A stretch of DNA of 64,000 nt from assembly GCF_000429325.1 (NCBI RefSeq), contig NZ_AUBQ01000017.1, positions 1 through 64,000 on the forward strand, given 5' to 3'. The notes beneath the pieces are model-generated. The model saw nothing but the letters and a program-made list of their open reading frames with translations. It ran no database searches and was not told the origin of the DNA. Origin of the DNA: Fundidesulfovibrio putealis DSM 16056 (GTDB lineage: Bacteria > Desulfobacterota > Desulfovibrionia > Desulfovibrionales > Desulfovibrionaceae). Numbering within the stretch: position 1 is the stretch's first letter; each line of letters opens with the position of its first letter. Positions 27,470 through 38,878 of the stretch are shown piece after piece. The translations under genes and the position numbers were made by a program.

Positions 27470-28912
27470 ATGATCTTTTCTGATTTTGTCCCCGGCAAGC
27501 GCGTGATGCTCGCCCTGTGCGCGGCGCTGACGCTCTCCGGCCTGCTGGTCTCCGCGAGCTCCCCCGGCGAGGGGGGGGCGAGCCTTGGCGGCGCGGCCTT
27601 CCCCCTGGCCGCCCTGCTGCACATCGCGGCTTTCGCCTGCGCCTGCGTGGCCGCGCTGGCCATGGACTCCGCCGAGCGGGCCAGGGAGCGCAACGCCCGC
27701 ATCGAGAGCGAGCAGCGCCTGAACGCCCTGATCCAGGCCATCCCCAACCAGGTCTGCTTCCAGGACACCGCAGGGCGCTGGCTGGTGGCAAACCAAGCCA
27801 TGCAGGACGCGACGGGCCTGGACGCCGCAGCCCTGATGGGCAAAACCGTCACCGACATCAAGGCCCTCTCACCGAACGCAGGGTTCATCAACTCCACGGT
27901 GCTGGAGACCGACGAGCTGGCCTGGAAGGTCGGCGAGGTCCGCTACTGCGTGGCCTTCCGCCACCAGGACGGCAGCGAGTCCACGCTCGAAGTGCTGAAG
28001 AAGACCCTGGTGCACGGCGGCAGGACCGTCGGACTCATGGTGCTGCGCCAGGACATCACCTCGTCCAGGCAGGCCATGGAAGAACTGAGGAGCGTCCGCA
28101 ACAGCCTTGAAACCAGCGTTGCCCAGGGCGTCGAGGAAAACCGCCGCAAGGACGTCCTGCTCATGCAGCAGTCCAGGCTGGCGGCCATGGGGGAGATGAT
28201 CGGAAACATCGCCCATCAGTGGCGCCAACCCCTGAACGCGCTGGGGCTCCTGATGGCAAACCTGACCTTCGACGCCAAGGCCGGCACGGTCGACACAGCC
28301 GAATTCGACCTCTACGCCGCGCAGGGACGCGACATCCTGACGGCCATGTCGCGCACCATCGACGACTTCAGGAACTTCTTCAAACCCGACAAGGAGAAGA
28401 ACATTTTCCAGGTCTGCGACCCCGTTAAGGAAGCCCTGAGCCTCATGGAAGCGAGCCTGATCCAGGCGGGCATCAGCGTGGAGCGCGACCTCGGCCTGCC
28501 TGCGACCATCCTGGGCTACCGGGGCGAGTTCTCCCAGGTGATCCTGAACCTCCTGGCAAACGCCCGCGACGCAATCCTGAATTCGGGCAACCGCCACGGC
28601 TTCATCCGGGTGTCGGTGGCCGAGCGCGACGGCTTCGCCGAGATCAGCATCGCCGACAACGGCGGAGGCGTCCCGGAGCAGAACATGACGCGCATCTTCG
28701 AGCCGTATTTCACCACGAAACCCCAGGACAAAGGTACCGGACTGGGGCTATACATGTCCAAGCGCATCATAGAAGACCATATGCAGGGACGCCTCGGCGT
28801 CTTCAATTCCGACTCCGGGACCGGCTCCGGAGCAATCGGGGCGGTGTTCACCGTAAGCGTTCCCCTGGCGCCCGCCGAAGCAGTACAAAAGGACGACAGC
28901 CCATGCCGTTGA
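27470..28912 (+). CDS. PAS-domain sensor histidine kinase
   Basis: A 480-residue kinase. Two N-terminal transmembrane segments (residues ~12-30 and ~43-63) with almost no periplasmic loop precede a PAS domain (about 85-200). The phospho-acceptor His249 is in IGNIAHQWRQPLNALGL, the type without a classic HisKA HExxxP sequence. The ATPase has NLLANARDAI, DNGGGVPEQN and GTGLGLYMSKRII. It overlaps the REC-GGDEF gene by 10 bases, so that protein is its likely partner. The lack of a sensor loop suggests it reads a cytoplasmic or membrane signal through PAS. Confidence 0.92.
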   Translation: MIFSDFVPGKRVMLALCAALTLSGLLVSASSPGEGGASLGGAAFPLAALLHIAAFACACVAALAMDSAERARERNARIESEQRLNALIQAIPNQVCFQDTAGRWLVANQAMQDATGLDAAALMGKTVTDIKALSPNAGFINSTVLETDELAWKVGEVRYCVAFRHQDGSESTLEVLKKTLVHGGRTVGLMVLRQDITSSRQAMEELRSVRNSLETSVAQGVEENRRKDVLLMQQSRLAAMGEMIGNIAHQWRQPLNALGLLMANLTFDAKAGTVDTAEFDLYAAQGRDILTAMSRTIDDFRNFFKPDKEKNIFQVCDPVKEALSLMEASLIQAGISVERDLGLPATILGYRGEFSQVILNLLANARDAILNSGNRHGFIRVSVAERDGFAEISIADNGGGVPEQNMTRIFEPYFTTKPQDKGTGLGLYMSKRIIEDHMQGRLGVFNSDSGTGSGAIGAVFTVSVPLAPAEAVQKDDSPCR

Positions 28913-30197
28913 GAAAAGCCCCGCTCTCCCCCACTGAAACCCTTTCACGAATCAGCCTGCTCCTGGTGGAGGACGACGCCTTCACCCGCGAGCAGTTGGG
29001 CAGGCTGCTCTCGCGCACGGTGGACGTGGTCCATCCTGCGGCGGACGGCTCCGAGGCGCTGCGACTCTTCCGGGAACTCCAGCCCGACATGGTGCTGACA
29101 GACATCAACATGCCCGTCATGGACGGACTGTCCATGGCCGCCATCATGAAGACCGAATCGCCCGACACCCCGATCATCGCCGTTACCGCCCATAACGAGG
29201 AGCACTTCCTCCAGAAAGCAATCGAGGTGGGCATCGACGGCTACGTGTCCAAGCCCATCGACCCCGACGCCCTGATCCCGGTGCTCTTCAAGAACGCCAG
29301 CTTCGTGCTGCAACGCAACCAGGAAGAGGCCAGGAACCAGCTGGTGTCCTATCTGCTGGACATCAACCCGCACCTCATCATCTCCTCGGAGCACGGACAC
29401 GTGGACTACGCCAACCAGACTTTCCTGCAATTCGTCGGGCAGGACAGCCTGGAGACCCTGTTCGCCGGAGCGCGCGGCGCGATGAACGAAATCCACGTGG
29501 CCGGGGTGCGCTACCACCTGTCGGACTTCTCCTGGATTTCGGAACTCAGGATGCTCCCGGACCATCAGCACACCGCCTGCTTCTCGGCCTCCGGCGAGGA
29601 GTGCGTGGCCGAGAACACCTTCTGGGTGACGGCCCGGCGGTTCGGCGACCTGGATCGCGACATCGTCACCTTCACGGACATCACGCCACTGGAGCGCGAG
29701 AGGGTCCAGCTCCTGTACCGGGCCACCACGGACAGCCTCACCGGCGTGTCCAACCGCTTCAAGCTGGCCGAATACATAAGCGCGGAGCACGCGCGCTTCC
29801 GCCGCTACAAGATGCCCATGAGCCTCATCATGTTCGACATCGACCACTTCAAGAACATAAACGACACCCACGGCCACACCGTGGGCGACCTGGTGCTGGT
29901 GGAACTGGCCGCGCTGGTCAGGCGCGCCATCAGGGACACCGATACGCTGGGACGCTGGGGCGGCGAGGAGTTCATGATCCTCACGCCCGTAACCACCCTC
30001 GTTGATGCGCTGGAATTCGCGGAGCGTCTGCGCGAGGACATCGAATCGACGTCCTTTCCCCTGGCCGGGCAGCTTACGTGCAGCTTCGGCGTGGCCGAAT
30101 CGGCCGAAGGGGAATCGCTGGAATCGCTCCTCAACAGGGTGGACAAAGCTCTATACAAGGCCAAAAACAATGGCCGCAACCGGGTGGAGACCGCCTG

Positions 30198-30198
<1 letters not shown>
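28903..30198 (+). CDS. Response regulator diguanylate cyclase (REC-PAS-GGDEF)
   Basis: A 431-residue protein. The receiver domain has acidic pair EDD at 23-25, phospho-acceptor Asp67 in LTDINMP and Lys117 in VSKP. A PAS-like middle (about 150-265) follows, then a GGDEF diguanylate cyclase. The active site GGEEF is intact at residues 353-357 and the inhibitory site RDTD at 344-347 has the right spacing, so it should make c-di-GMP with product inhibition. The upstream kinase overlaps its start, so phosphorylation by that kinase is likely. Its stop TGA overlaps the rnr ATG. Confidence 0.93.
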
Positions 30199-32522
<2,324 letters not shown>

Positions 32523-32562
32523 GCGGGGACGCGGCGTGACGCGCTGATTACTGCGAAAGAGA

Positions 32563-32636
32563 GGCCTCCGGCGGGCAAAGAGGGCTCCGCCCTCTCTGCA
32601 CTCTCCCGCCAGGGGAATGATCCCCCTGGACCCTGC
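32563..32636. repeat. GC-rich intergenic hairpin repeat
   Basis: Contains the perfect hairpin AGAGGGC-TCC-GCCCTCT (32579-32595) next to AGGGG...CCCCT arms. On the minus strand the loop reads GGA, matching the hairpin units at 32993-33049 and 47715-47735. Confidence 0.55.
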
Positions 32637-32684
32637 ATCCGCTTCGCGTAACGTATTGCTACGGTGTAGATTCCTGAAAAATAT

Positions 32685-32722
32685 AGAGCCCTGAAGCGCG
32701 CAAAGCCGCGCTTCAGGGCTCT
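32685..32722 (+). terminator. Terminator downstream of rnr
   Basis: AGAGCCCTGAAGCGCG pairs with CGCGCTTCAGGGCTCT around a short loop, about 160 bases after the rnr stop; followed by GTTTC. Confidence 0.7.
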
Positions 32723-32745
32723 GTTTCTGGAAATCGCCGTCGTCG

Positions 32746-32869
32746 GTGAAGGCTGGGGCTGGGGGTTGTGACGGACGCGCCAAGGGCGGCGGGCGACGAA
32801 TCGTCTTCCAATCGGTTCTAGCCCGCCGCCCTTGGCGTGGACGGAACAGCCCCCAGCCCCAGCCTTCAC
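32746..32869. repeat. Long inverted repeat with 49-bp arms
   Basis: Bases 32746-32794 are the reverse complement of 32821-32869 at 43 of 49 positions, with a 26-base centre. The outer 20 and inner 17 bases of each arm match perfectly; all six mismatches lie in the middle. ATCGGTTCtAGCCCGCC in the centre recurs as ATCGGTTCcAGCCCGCC right after the second arm. It can form a very stable cruciform or RNA hairpin. Confidence 0.85.
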
Positions 32870-32965
32870 ATCGGTTCCAGCCCGCCCGCCAGGACACGAA
32901 CGGGACAGCCCCTGCCGCCAGCCAACTCAACACACCCGCACACGACGCGAAGCTACAAGCCGGGT

Positions 32966-33049
32966 GCAGGGGAGGCTTCTCCCCTGCCGGGTCCAGGGCA
33001 GAGCCCTGGCGGGTCTGGGCGGAGCCCAGCGAGTCCGGGCAGAGCCCGG
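32966..33049. repeat. Tandem covarying GGGC-RGA-GCCC hairpins
   Basis: GCAGGGGAG/CTCCCCTGC (32966-32987) is followed by three hairpins with a 20-22 base period: CCAGGGC-AGA-GCCCTGG (32993-33009), CTGGGC-GGA-GCCCAG (33015-33029) and CCGGGC-AGA-GCCCGG (33035-33049). The arms differ between units but always stay complementary. Confidence 0.75.
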
Positions 33050-33060
33050 CTCTCAACACG

Positions 33061-33095
33061 AAAAAGGCCCCGGAAACTCTCGTTTCCGGGGCCTT
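33061..33095 (-). terminator. Terminator of periplasmic binding-protein gene
   Basis: AAGGCCCCGGAAAC/GTTTCCGGGGCCTT with a 4-base loop, and five A on its left giving a T run on the minus strand, 20 bases after the stop. Confidence 0.9.
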
Positions 33096-33115
33096 GGTTG
33101 CGAAACCTGGAGAGG

Positions 33116-34627
33116 CTACTCTTTTTCGGGCGCGTTGATGATGAGCTGCTTCACGCTGCCCGGATCGTACTGATAGCGGGCGGTCTTGATCCAATAGAAC
33201 TTGCCGTCGATGTTCCTGATGGTCCAGAAGTCGAAGTCGTAATCTTCGCGGCGGTCGCCGTACTCGTTGAGGGCCAGCCAGCCGCTCGCGCCGTAGAAGC
33301 GCTCGGCGGTAGCCGGGATGGCCTTCCTGAGCACGGAGGCGTCCTCGCCGGAGGCCATGGCCGTGAAGGCGGCCAGCCAGACGACGTCATAGGCGACCAC
33401 GGCCTGGGTATCCACGAAGGCTTGCAGGCGGTCTTCCAGGCGCTTTTCCAGCTCGGAATAGAGGGTCGTGCCGGTCTCGCCGTAGCGGGCGAAGGCCATG
33501 CGCACCTTGGCTGCGAACTGGGCAACGGCCTGATCGGAGATGACGGAGCCGCGCAGGGAGGAGTCGTCTCCGCCGTACCACTTGGCGTCGCCCAGTCCGG
33601 CGAGCTTGGCGGCCTCGCGCAGGATTCCGGCGGTCTGCGTGCCGCGCGCGGCGACGATCACGGCCAGCTTGCTCTTGTCCTTGACCTGCTTGTCGATCTG
33701 GGCCTTGAGGTCGGCCACGTAGCTGGTGAACTGGGTCACTTCGGGGCGGAAACGCGTTCCGGCCAGAACCTGCCCGCCCTGGTTGGCGAACTGTCCCTTG
33801 ATGTGCGTGATGAGCTCGTCGCCGTACATGTCGCCTTCCCAGATGGCGATGAGCTGCGTGCAGCCTTCCTGGGAGGCCAGCACGGCCAGGGCCTCGGCCT
33901 GATAGGCGTCCGAGGGGGAGAAGCGCAGCAGGTTGTCGGACTTGCCCAGATAGGGGCCTGCGCTGCCCTGCGAGAGGAGCATGATGTTGTTCTTGTTGGC
34001 GAAATCGAGGACGGCGTCCACTTCGTTGTCGGTGTAGGGGCCGACCACCACGCGCACCCCGGACACGGCCAGGGCCTTCAGGCGCTCCAGGGCTTTCGCG
34101 CCGGAGGAGGCGGTGTCTTCCACCTGGACGCTGACGCGTTCGGCGGAGCCGTTCTCGGCCAGGTAGGCGTTGATGTCGGACGCGGCCAGTTCAAGAGCGA
34201 CCTTGGAGCTCTGCCCCTGGGCCGCCTGGGGGCCGGTGAGGGGCAGGAGCGCGCCGATGGTCAGCTTGCCGCCGCTGAGCTTGGACTTGGCGGGAACGGC
34301 CATGCCCTTCGAAGGCCTGATCTGGGCGGCGCCGTCAGCAGCGGGGGCCGGGGCGGCCTTGCCCTTGGGTGCGGGCGCTGCGGCGGGAGCGGGCGCAGCC
34401 GTATCGGCGGGCGCGGCAGGCTGGTCCAGGGGCATGACCTCACCGGGTTTGGCGGCGGGCTTGGCAGCTGCTTTGGCCGGCTGCTTCGCGGGCTTGGCGG
34501 GCTGGGCCGGGGCTGGCGCAGCGTCAGGCGCAGCCGGGGCGTCCTGGGCGAAAGAGGAAAAGGCCAGACCGAACACAAAGAGTATCAGGAAAAATACAGT
34601 TCTTGCCGAAGAGCCGACAGATCGCAT
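33116..34627 (-). CDS. Periplasmic leucine-binding-protein-like (type 1 PBP) protein
   Basis: A 503-residue exported protein. It has a signal peptide (VFFLILFVFGLAFSSFA) and a ~90-residue linker made almost only of Ala, Pro and Lys. From about residue 120 there is a type I periplasmic-binding fold similar to branched-chain amino-acid receptors and LpoA-like proteins: LTIGALLPLTGPQAAQGQS, VVVGPYTDNEVDAVLDFANK and AYDVVWLAAFTAMA. No permease or ATPase genes are adjacent, so it may be a sensor or lipid/cell-wall linked protein rather than a transporter subunit. Start ATG 34627 has GGAGG 6 bases upstream. The Pro/Ala/Lys linker may cross peptidoglycan. Confidence 0.82.
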   Translation of the reverse strand: MRSVGSSARTVFFLILFVFGLAFSSFAQDAPAAPDAAPAPAQPAKPAKQPAKAAAKPAAKPGEVMPLDQPAAPADTAAPAPAAAPAPKGKAAPAPAADGAAQIRPSKGMAVPAKSKLSGGKLTIGALLPLTGPQAAQGQSSKVALELAASDINAYLAENGSAERVSVQVEDTASSGAKALERLKALAVSGVRVVVGPYTDNEVDAVLDFANKNNIMLLSQGSAGPYLGKSDNLLRFSPSDAYQAEALAVLASQEGCTQLIAIWEGDMYGDELITHIKGQFANQGGQVLAGTRFRPEVTQFTSYVADLKAQIDKQVKDKSKLAVIVAARGTQTAGILREAAKLAGLGDAKWYGGDDSSLRGSVISDQAVAQFAAKVRMAFARYGETGTTLYSELEKRLEDRLQAFVDTQAVVAYDVVWLAAFTAMASGEDASVLRKAIPATAERFYGASGWLALNEYGDRREDYDFDFWTIRNIDGKFYWIKTARYQYDPGSVKQLIINAPEKE

Positions 34628-34639
34628 CAAGCGCCTCCA

Positions 34640-34921
34640 TTATGTTGGGAAAGCCTGCGCGCCCAGGAAATCAACCACTACAAAATAGAGGTCCAGGGGG
34701 CAGACTTTTTCGTCAACCTCGGCGCAATGCGGCAATTCCGCTTCCGCAGCCACGCAGAGGGCCTCGTACACGCAGACCTGTTTGTCCGGTCCGAACAGGT
34801 CGCAGATTACACGATCAAGTTCCTTGAGTTCTTCCGGCGCAGTGCTCTTCAGGCTGACCCGCGCTCCACCGTCGAAATCGATGGAGAAATGCTCCAGGTA
34901 TCGCGCCGCTAGTTCCTGCAT
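34640..34921 (-). CDS. Small conserved-looking protein of unknown function
   Basis: A 93-residue acidic protein that I do not recognise. It has four Cys (ICDLF, QVCVYEALCVA, HCAEV, VCPLD) and no membrane segment or signal. Begins at ATG 34921, with GAGG 9 bases upstream; an earlier start at 34993 would overlap mnmE and lacks a site. It lies between mnmE (68 bp upstream) and the binding-protein gene (12 bp downstream) on the same strand, so the three probably share a transcript. Confidence 0.6.
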   Translation of the reverse strand: MQELAARYLEHFSIDFDGGARVSLKSTAPEELKELDRVICDLFGPDKQVCVYEALCVAAEAELPHCAEVDEKVCPLDLYFVVVDFLGAQAFPT

Positions 34922-34989
34922 TCCGGAAATCCTCTTGATTGGTATAGACTGGAGCCTGCCAAAAGGAAACTTAAAAACACGAACAAGCC

Positions 34990-36390
34990 TCACTTCCCAA
35001 TGCAGAATCCGTCAAACACCGCGTTCAGGACGCCGTCCGGAGTGATCTCCCCGGTGATGGAGGCCAGATGGGAGCAGGCCGTCTCCAGGCGCACCCCGAG
35101 AAGATCGGGAGGGACGCCCGCTTCCAGGTCTGCGGCCAGCAGGGAGAGCTCTTCGCGGGCCTGGGCCAGGAGGGCGCACTCGCGGTCGTTGGGCACGGGC
35201 TCCGACTCGGGCAGTGCGGCGTCCGCGCCCAGAAGGCGCGCGCGCAGGGTCCGGCACAGCTCTTCCAGGCCATGGCCGGTGCGGGCCGACACGCGAAGCA
35301 CCGTGAATCCGGCTTCGGCCAACACATGCGCCGGGTCGCGTCCGGCAGGCGCCAAGTCGCACTTGTTGACCACGGCCAGAGTCCGGGCCGGGTCCAGGCT
35401 GGCGATGCTGCAATCGCCGGAGAGCGCCCCGGAGAGTTCTGAAGGGTCGAAATCCTTGGAGCCGTCCACCACCAGCAGCACCGCCCGGCTCTCGCTCAGC
35501 AGGCGGGCGCAACGCGACAGCCCCTCGCGCTCCACCGGGTCGTCGGTTTCGCGCAGCCCGGCGGTGTCCACCAGCCGCACCGGCAGGCCGTCCAGGTCCA
35601 GCTGCTCTTCCAGGAAGTCCCGCGTGGTGCCGGGCACGTCGCAGACGATGGCCCGCTCGCGCCCGATGAGCGCGTTCATGAGGCTTGACTTGCCCGCGTT
35701 CACCGGTCCGGCCAGCACGGCCAGCTCCCCCTCGCGGAAGGGCCGGGCGCGACCGTGAGCCGCGATCAAAAGCCCCATGTGGTCCATGACCTCGGCGAGC
35801 GCGGCGAGAAATCCCGGCGGGTCCAGGCACTCTCCCTCGTCCTCGGGGAAATCCACCGCGAGGCAGATGCTCATGCGAAGGCCCTCCAGCCGGGAGCGCA
35901 GCTCGCCCACGCGCCGGGCCATGAGCCCTTCCAGCCGGGACAGTGCAAGCCCCGCCCCGGCCAGGGTGTCCGCCGCCACCAGTTCGGCCACGGCCTGGGC
36001 TTGGCTCAGGTCCATGCGCCCGGCCAGGAAGGCCCGCTTGGTGAACTCACCCGGCGCGGCGTGGCGCGCGCCCAGGGACAGGGCGGCCCCCACCAATGCG
36101 CGCAGGATGGCCGGGGAGCCGTGGCAGTTGAACTCCACCACGTCCTCGCCGGTGTAGGATCCGGGGCCGGGCATGTAGGCGGCCAACACGTCGTCCAGGT
36201 GGCGGCCCGTGGCGTCCAGGAGCGTGCCGTGATGCAGGCGGTAGGGCTTGAACCCTGCGAAACCCGTACGGGGTGAGCTGAAGAGGCGCTGCCCCATGGC
36301 AAGGGCGTCCGGCCCGGAGAGGCGCACGATGCCCACACCGCCGCGCCCCGGCGGGGTGACCACGGCCACGATGGTGTCTTCAGCGCGCAC
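34990..36390 (-). CDS. mnmE: tRNA modification GTPase MnmE
   Basis: MnmE, with MnmG, makes the 5-carboxymethylaminomethyl group on wobble uridine of several tRNAs. The N-terminal formyl-THF-binding domain starts VRAEDTIVAVVTPPGRGGVG. The central G domain has a P-loop GPVNAGKSS, GTTRD (G2), DTAGL (G3) and NKCD (G4). The helical domain ends in the diagnostic FCIGK, whose Cys is conserved. I chose the GTG at 36390 because a GGGGAGAG site precedes it and homology starts there, giving 466 residues; the frame is open to 36474. Confidence 0.95.
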   Translation of the reverse strand: MRAEDTIVAVVTPPGRGGVGIVRLSGPDALAMGQRLFSSPRTGFAGFKPYRLHHGTLLDATGRHLDDVLAAYMPGPGSYTGEDVVEFNCHGSPAILRALVGAALSLGARHAAPGEFTKRAFLAGRMDLSQAQAVAELVAADTLAGAGLALSRLEGLMARRVGELRSRLEGLRMSICLAVDFPEDEGECLDPPGFLAALAEVMDHMGLLIAAHGRARPFREGELAVLAGPVNAGKSSLMNALIGRERAIVCDVPGTTRDFLEEQLDLDGLPVRLVDTAGLRETDDPVEREGLSRCARLLSESRAVLLVVDGSKDFDPSELSGALSGDCSIASLDPARTLAVVNKCDLAPAGRDPAHVLAEAGFTVLRVSARTGHGLEELCRTLRARLLGADAALPESEPVPNDRECALLAQAREELSLLAADLEAGVPPDLLGVRLETACSHLASITGEITPDGVLNAVFDGFCIGK

Positions 36391-36521
36391 GGACGCTCTC
36401 CCCTGCGGACTTGAAGCCCCTGTTCGATGGGGCATGCGTTTGTTGAATGCGCGCTGACGAGGTACCGGTATCACGTGCTTGCTTCATTATCGTGTCTTTA
36501 CGTCTTTGCGGCCATGGCGGC

Positions 36522-38792
36522 CTATTTTGTGGTGTGCTCGAACACGCCGTCCCAGTCCGGGCCGGGCGGCGCGGCTTCCAGCGTGCGGCAGCGGCTGGCG
36601 TAGAGTTCGTACAGGTCCTGCCCGGTGTCGGCCTTCAGGGCCTCGAACAGCGCCAGGGCCTCATGGAAATTCCCCTGACGGTACAGGGCCAGCCCCGCAT
36701 CCCAGCGGGCCAGCTCCTGCGCGAGTTCCGTCGAGACAGCCGCAGCCAGCCCGTGCACGGTGTGGATGGTCACGGGCTCATGCTTGCCCTTCACCCGTAC
36801 CCGGTCCACCTCCTGCCACAAGAAGCCCTCGCCCGCGCTGTCGCGTATGGCCCCCGTCACCAGCACGCGTTGGTGGTAATACTTGGTAAGGCCCTCAAGG
36901 CGCGAGCACAGGTTCACGTTGTCGCCGATGATGGTGTAGTCGAACAGGTCCTCGGAGCCGAAGTTGCCCACGCGCACCGGGCCGTGGTGCAGGCCGATGC
37001 CGATCTGGATCTCGAAGCCGTAGCGCAGCCGGAACCCGACATTGAGCGTGTCCAGCTCGCGCAGCATGGAGAGTGCGGTCTCCACGGCCTTTCGCGGATG
37101 GTCCGCCACGTCCAGGGGCGCGTTCCAGAAGGCCATGATGGCGTCGCCGATGAACTTGTCCAGGGTGCCGAAGCTTCCGGTGACCAGGCGCGTCATGGGG
37201 GTCAGGTATTCATGGAGCAGCGCCACCACCTGCGTGGGCGAGAGCTTCTCCGACATGCTGGTGAAGCCGCGCACGTCCGAGAACAGGATGCTCACGTCCT
37301 TTTCCTCGCCGGTGAGGGTCAGCTTGCCCGGTTCGTCCACGATCTGGGACACCACGTCAGGGGACAGATAGTGTGAGAAGGCCCCCTGGATGAAGCGCTT
37401 CTGGCGCTCCTCGTTCAGGAACTTCAGGAACGTGAGCAGCGTGAAGTTGACGCCAAGGGCCATGAGCGGCGTGAGCGGCGACACGTACAGGTCCAGCCGG
37501 TTCATGCACAGGGCCGAGGCGTACCACATGCCGCCCCCGGCCAGAAGGCTCAAGGCCCCCACCCAGAGCGAGCGCGTGAACATGAGCAGCACCGTGACCC
37601 CCAGCCCGAACGCGGCCAGCAGCGTCAGTTCCAGGTACCAGGCGTCGATGGGGTGGCGCAGGTATTTGTCGGAGATGATCATGTCCGCGATGGTGGCGTG
37701 GGCCTCCACGCCGGGGAATTCCTGGTCCAGGGGGGTTGCCCGGATGTCCTGGAGGCCGCGCGCGGAGGTGCCCAAGAACACGATTTTGCCTCGCAGGTCG
37801 GCTGCGGCCACGTCGCCGCGCATCACGTCCGCCGCCGAGATGTAGGGGAAGGTCCTGGCCGGGCCGCGATAGTCGAGCAGCAGGCCCCCGCGCCGGTCCA
37901 GGGGGACCTTGCGTTTGCCCAGCTCCCCCATATCCAGGGTTATGTCCATGTCCTGCCCGCCGTAGCCGTCCGGCGAGACGCTCAGCACCGCGCCCTGGTC
38001 GCCGAAAGCCCGCATCAGCGTGGACACGGCGAGGCTCGGGAAGGCGGTCTGGTTGTAGGATACGGCCAGCGGCACCCAGCGCACGATGTTGTCGCGGTCC
38101 GGAAAGGAGTTGAAGAACCCGGCCCAGCCTCCGGACGCGGCCAGCTCCGGCAGCGGGCACACGGCGGAGTAGGCCTGGGCCAGCAGGAGCGGCGCGCCCG
38201 CCGCGTCCTGGGAGCGGCGCACGGCAAGGCGCGGCGGCGGCAGCGTGCAGGCCTGCGCGGTGGCGCTGTCGCTGGCCTGGTAGGTGAAGAAGTAGCCCAG
38301 CACGTACGGTCCGGCCCCGAGCATCCTGGCCAGGAGCCTGTCGTTGTCGCGCAGGTCGTCGGGCAGGCCGGTGAAGTCCATGTTCACGCCGAGCGAGGCG
38401 AGCTTTTTGCGGATGGTCTCGGGCGAGGTCTGGTCCGGCTCCGCGAAGATGACGTCCATGCCCACGGCCAGCACGCCGTACTGCTTGAGCCGCCCCAGCA
38501 GTAGGGCAACCTGGTGGCGCGGCCAGGGCCACTGGCCGATTTCGGCCAGGCTCTTCTCGTCCAGGTCGATCACGGCCACGTGGCCGGACTGCACCGGGCG
38601 GGGGCGTTGCCGCAGCAGCACGTCGTAGACCTTGTAGTCCAGGAACCCCAGCCAGGAGGGACTGGTCCAGTGGACGAAGGACAGCGCGACGGTCACTGCG
38701 AGCCCCGGCAGAAACTGCATGAGCCAGAGCCTGGGGTCGCGCAGGCGTCTGAAAAAGTCTTTGCCTGAAGAGTTTTTGGACTTGCGGGACAC
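36522..38792 (-). CDS. CHASE2-domain adenylate/guanylate cyclase
   Basis: A 756-residue membrane protein. One N-terminal TM (~residues 20-40) leads to an extracellular CHASE2 sensor (VAVIDLDEKSLAEIGQWPWPR near its start and GRPxxDIRATPLDQEFPGVEA near its end). Three TMs follow, then a class III nucleotide cyclase domain. Metal Asp residues are in ILFSDVRGFTSMSE and FIGDAIMAFW, and NVNLCSRLEG supplies the transition-state Asn and Arg. The C-terminal TPR-like tail reads WDAGLALYRQGNFHEALALF. Start GTG 38792 has GGAGAG 8 bases upstream. cAMP is the likeliest product; the signal sensed is unknown. Confidence 0.9.
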   Translation of the reverse strand: MSRKSKNSSGKDFFRRLRDPRLWLMQFLPGLAVTVALSFVHWTSPSWLGFLDYKVYDVLLRQRPRPVQSGHVAVIDLDEKSLAEIGQWPWPRHQVALLLGRLKQYGVLAVGMDVIFAEPDQTSPETIRKKLASLGVNMDFTGLPDDLRDNDRLLARMLGAGPYVLGYFFTYQASDSATAQACTLPPPRLAVRRSQDAAGAPLLLAQAYSAVCPLPELAASGGWAGFFNSFPDRDNIVRWVPLAVSYNQTAFPSLAVSTLMRAFGDQGAVLSVSPDGYGGQDMDITLDMGELGKRKVPLDRRGGLLLDYRGPARTFPYISAADVMRGDVAAADLRGKIVFLGTSARGLQDIRATPLDQEFPGVEAHATIADMIISDKYLRHPIDAWYLELTLLAAFGLGVTVLLMFTRSLWVGALSLLAGGGMWYASALCMNRLDLYVSPLTPLMALGVNFTLLTFLKFLNEERQKRFIQGAFSHYLSPDVVSQIVDEPGKLTLTGEEKDVSILFSDVRGFTSMSEKLSPTQVVALLHEYLTPMTRLVTGSFGTLDKFIGDAIMAFWNAPLDVADHPRKAVETALSMLRELDTLNVGFRLRYGFEIQIGIGLHHGPVRVGNFGSEDLFDYTIIGDNVNLCSRLEGLTKYYHQRVLVTGAIRDSAGEGFLWQEVDRVRVKGKHEPVTIHTVHGLAAAVSTELAQELARWDAGLALYRQGNFHEALALFEALKADTGQDLYELYASRCRTLEAAPPGPDWDGVFEHTTK

Positions 38793-38878
38793 TTTCCACT
38801 CTCCACAAAATCGTATATGGCAGTCAACATGGCGGGCGGTCCCCCGAGGAAAACCCAACGCCCGCCCCAACGCACACG

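Larger units (their letters stand above)
32523..33115. other. Repeat-rich intergenic block
   Basis: About 590 bp without a gene, filled by the rnr terminator, a 49-bp-arm inverted repeat, several GGGC-triloop-GCCC hairpins, and the terminator of the minus-strand binding-protein gene. Each is listed separately. Open frames crossing it in several frames are an effect of low stop-codon density in GC-rich repeats. Confidence 0.8.
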
